From Bacillota bacterium (GTDB lineage: Bacteria > Bacillota > Thermosediminibacteria > Thermosediminibacterales > Thermosediminibacteraceae): 14,099 nt of DNA. A program made the position numbers and the translations under genes. Under the pieces are notes generated by a model. The model saw nothing but the letters and a program-made list of their open reading frames with translations, was not told where the DNA came from and did not search any database. The stretch lies in NCBI GenBank assembly GCA_003242255.1, contig QGUT01000033.1, forward strand, positions 1 through 14,099, read 5' to 3'. Shown here piece after piece: positions 13,542-14,099 of the stretch (its first letter is position 1; every line of letters begins with the position of its first letter).

Positions 13542-14093
13542 ATGATTTTGTTCAGACGCAGAACTTTGCTTTTGAGTTTTTTTGTAGCCATGCTGGTATT
13601 TTCTATGTATTTGATGATGTCGGGAAATTACCCAAAAGTAATTTACAGAGATTCAGGCGTTCCCGATGCCGAGAAAGTTTCCACCGAAGATTCCATAGAT
13701 TCTACCGATATCGAATCGGTAATTTCAACAAATGGAAGCGGAAGGGACTTTTTTGTGGAATATCGATTAGAGAGGGACCGTCTGAGGAGCCAGGAAGCCG
13801 ATTATTTGCGCGAAATCATAAACAACCCCAACGCCAGCCAGGAATCTAAGGATAAGGCACAAAAAGACCTCATCGCTTTGGCTGAAAAAGTAGAAAAAGA
13901 AATGAACGTGGAAAATCTGATCAAAGCGAAGGGGTTTGAAGATGCCGTCATAATTCTCTCAGGGGATTCGGCCAACGTGATCGTCAGATCGGAAGGGCTC
14001 TCTACTAAAGAAGTGGCTCAGATTACGGACATAGTAACCCGAACGACAGGCCTTTCAATGGACAAAATCACTATTGTGGAGAGAAGCAATTGA
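13542..14093 (+). CDS. spoIIIAH: Stage III sporulation protein AH, partner of SpoIIQ
   Basis: Bitopic protein of 183 residues. A basic N-terminus (FRRRT) leads to one membrane helix (~8-26), a variable acidic linker (~35-65), and the C-terminal SpoIIIAH domain. That domain has an R/E-rich helix (YRLERDRLRSQEADYLREII), a conserved NPNAS turn, a second helix, and a ring-building fold ending in TDIVTRTTGL. It pairs with forespore SpoIIQ across the septum and anchors the channel; SpoIIQ is not encoded here. ATG at 13542 is used with CAGGGGG 9-10 bases upstream. It is shorter than the B. subtilis protein (218 residues), mainly in the linker. The gene is complete and is the last one in the window. 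Confidence 0.95.
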   Translation: MILFRRRTLLLSFFVAMLVFSMYLMMSGNYPKVIYRDSGVPDAEKVSTEDSIDSTDIESVISTNGSGRDFFVEYRLERDRLRSQEADYLREIINNPNASQESKDKAQKDLIALAEKVEKEMNVENLIKAKGFEDAVIILSGDSANVIVRSEGLSTKEVAQITDIVTRTTGLSMDKITIVERSN

Positions 14094-14099
14094 TGTAAT

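Noticed and set aside
13535..13849. Plus-strand open frame overlapping the start of spoIIIAH
   Set aside because: Its ATG lies 7 bases before the spoIIIAH start, but the product is rich in Arg, Phe and Cys without domain structure, while the spoIIIAH frame has a membrane helix and the family C-terminus.
1..14099. tRNA or rRNA genes, insertion sequences, phage genes or CRISPR arrays
   Set aside because: None seen: the genes are near-contiguous, all on one strand, and all of housekeeping, pilus or sporulation families.

Overview
The window looks like part of the chromosome of an endospore-forming, probably monoderm Firmicute in the Clostridia. A Thermoanaerobacterales-like thermophile would fit the AT-leaning sequence with heavy use of ATA and AGA/AGG codons, but that placement is inference. 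The spore evidence is a complete spoIIIA operon. All recognised genes lie on the + strand, packed with short gaps or small overlaps, and no stretch above about 100 bases lacks a gene.

Bases 1-6730 hold a type IV pilus (T4P) assembly cluster. In order these are PilB (extension ATPase, 5' end cut by the window edge), PilC (membrane platform), four class III prepilins in GspG-, GspH-, GspI- and GspJ-like order, a small ComFB-family protein, then PilM, PilN and PilO (inner alignment complex). No secretin or PilP is present, as expected without an outer membrane. No PilT or prepilin peptidase is visible here, so these must lie elsewhere if present.

Bases 6731-6824 are a short intergenic region with a perfect 11-bp tandem repeat overlapping a possible promoter. 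It is followed by a housekeeping group at 6825-9016: an M24 Xaa-Pro aminopeptidase, elongation factor P, and a very acidic zinc-ribbon protein of the CD1247 N-terminal-domain type. A strong intrinsic terminator closes this group.

Bases 9017-14093 carry spoIIIAA to spoIIIAH, complete and in canonical order, behind a candidate sigma-E promoter. The products form the mother-cell part of the SpoIIIA-SpoIIQ channel that links mother cell and forespore during engulfment. The order peptidase-efp-small gene-spoIIIA matches B. subtilis, where yqhV takes the place of the acidic protein.

Two distantly related secretion-type machines therefore sit side by side: PilB/PilC for pili and SpoIIIAA/SpoIIIAB for the sporulation channel. 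Nothing here is a clearly new system. The best leads are the ComFB protein inside the pilus operon, which suggests cyclic-dinucleotide control, the period-4 aromatic/acidic tract of the CD1247-like protein, and the 11-bp tandem repeat upstream of the peptidase gene.
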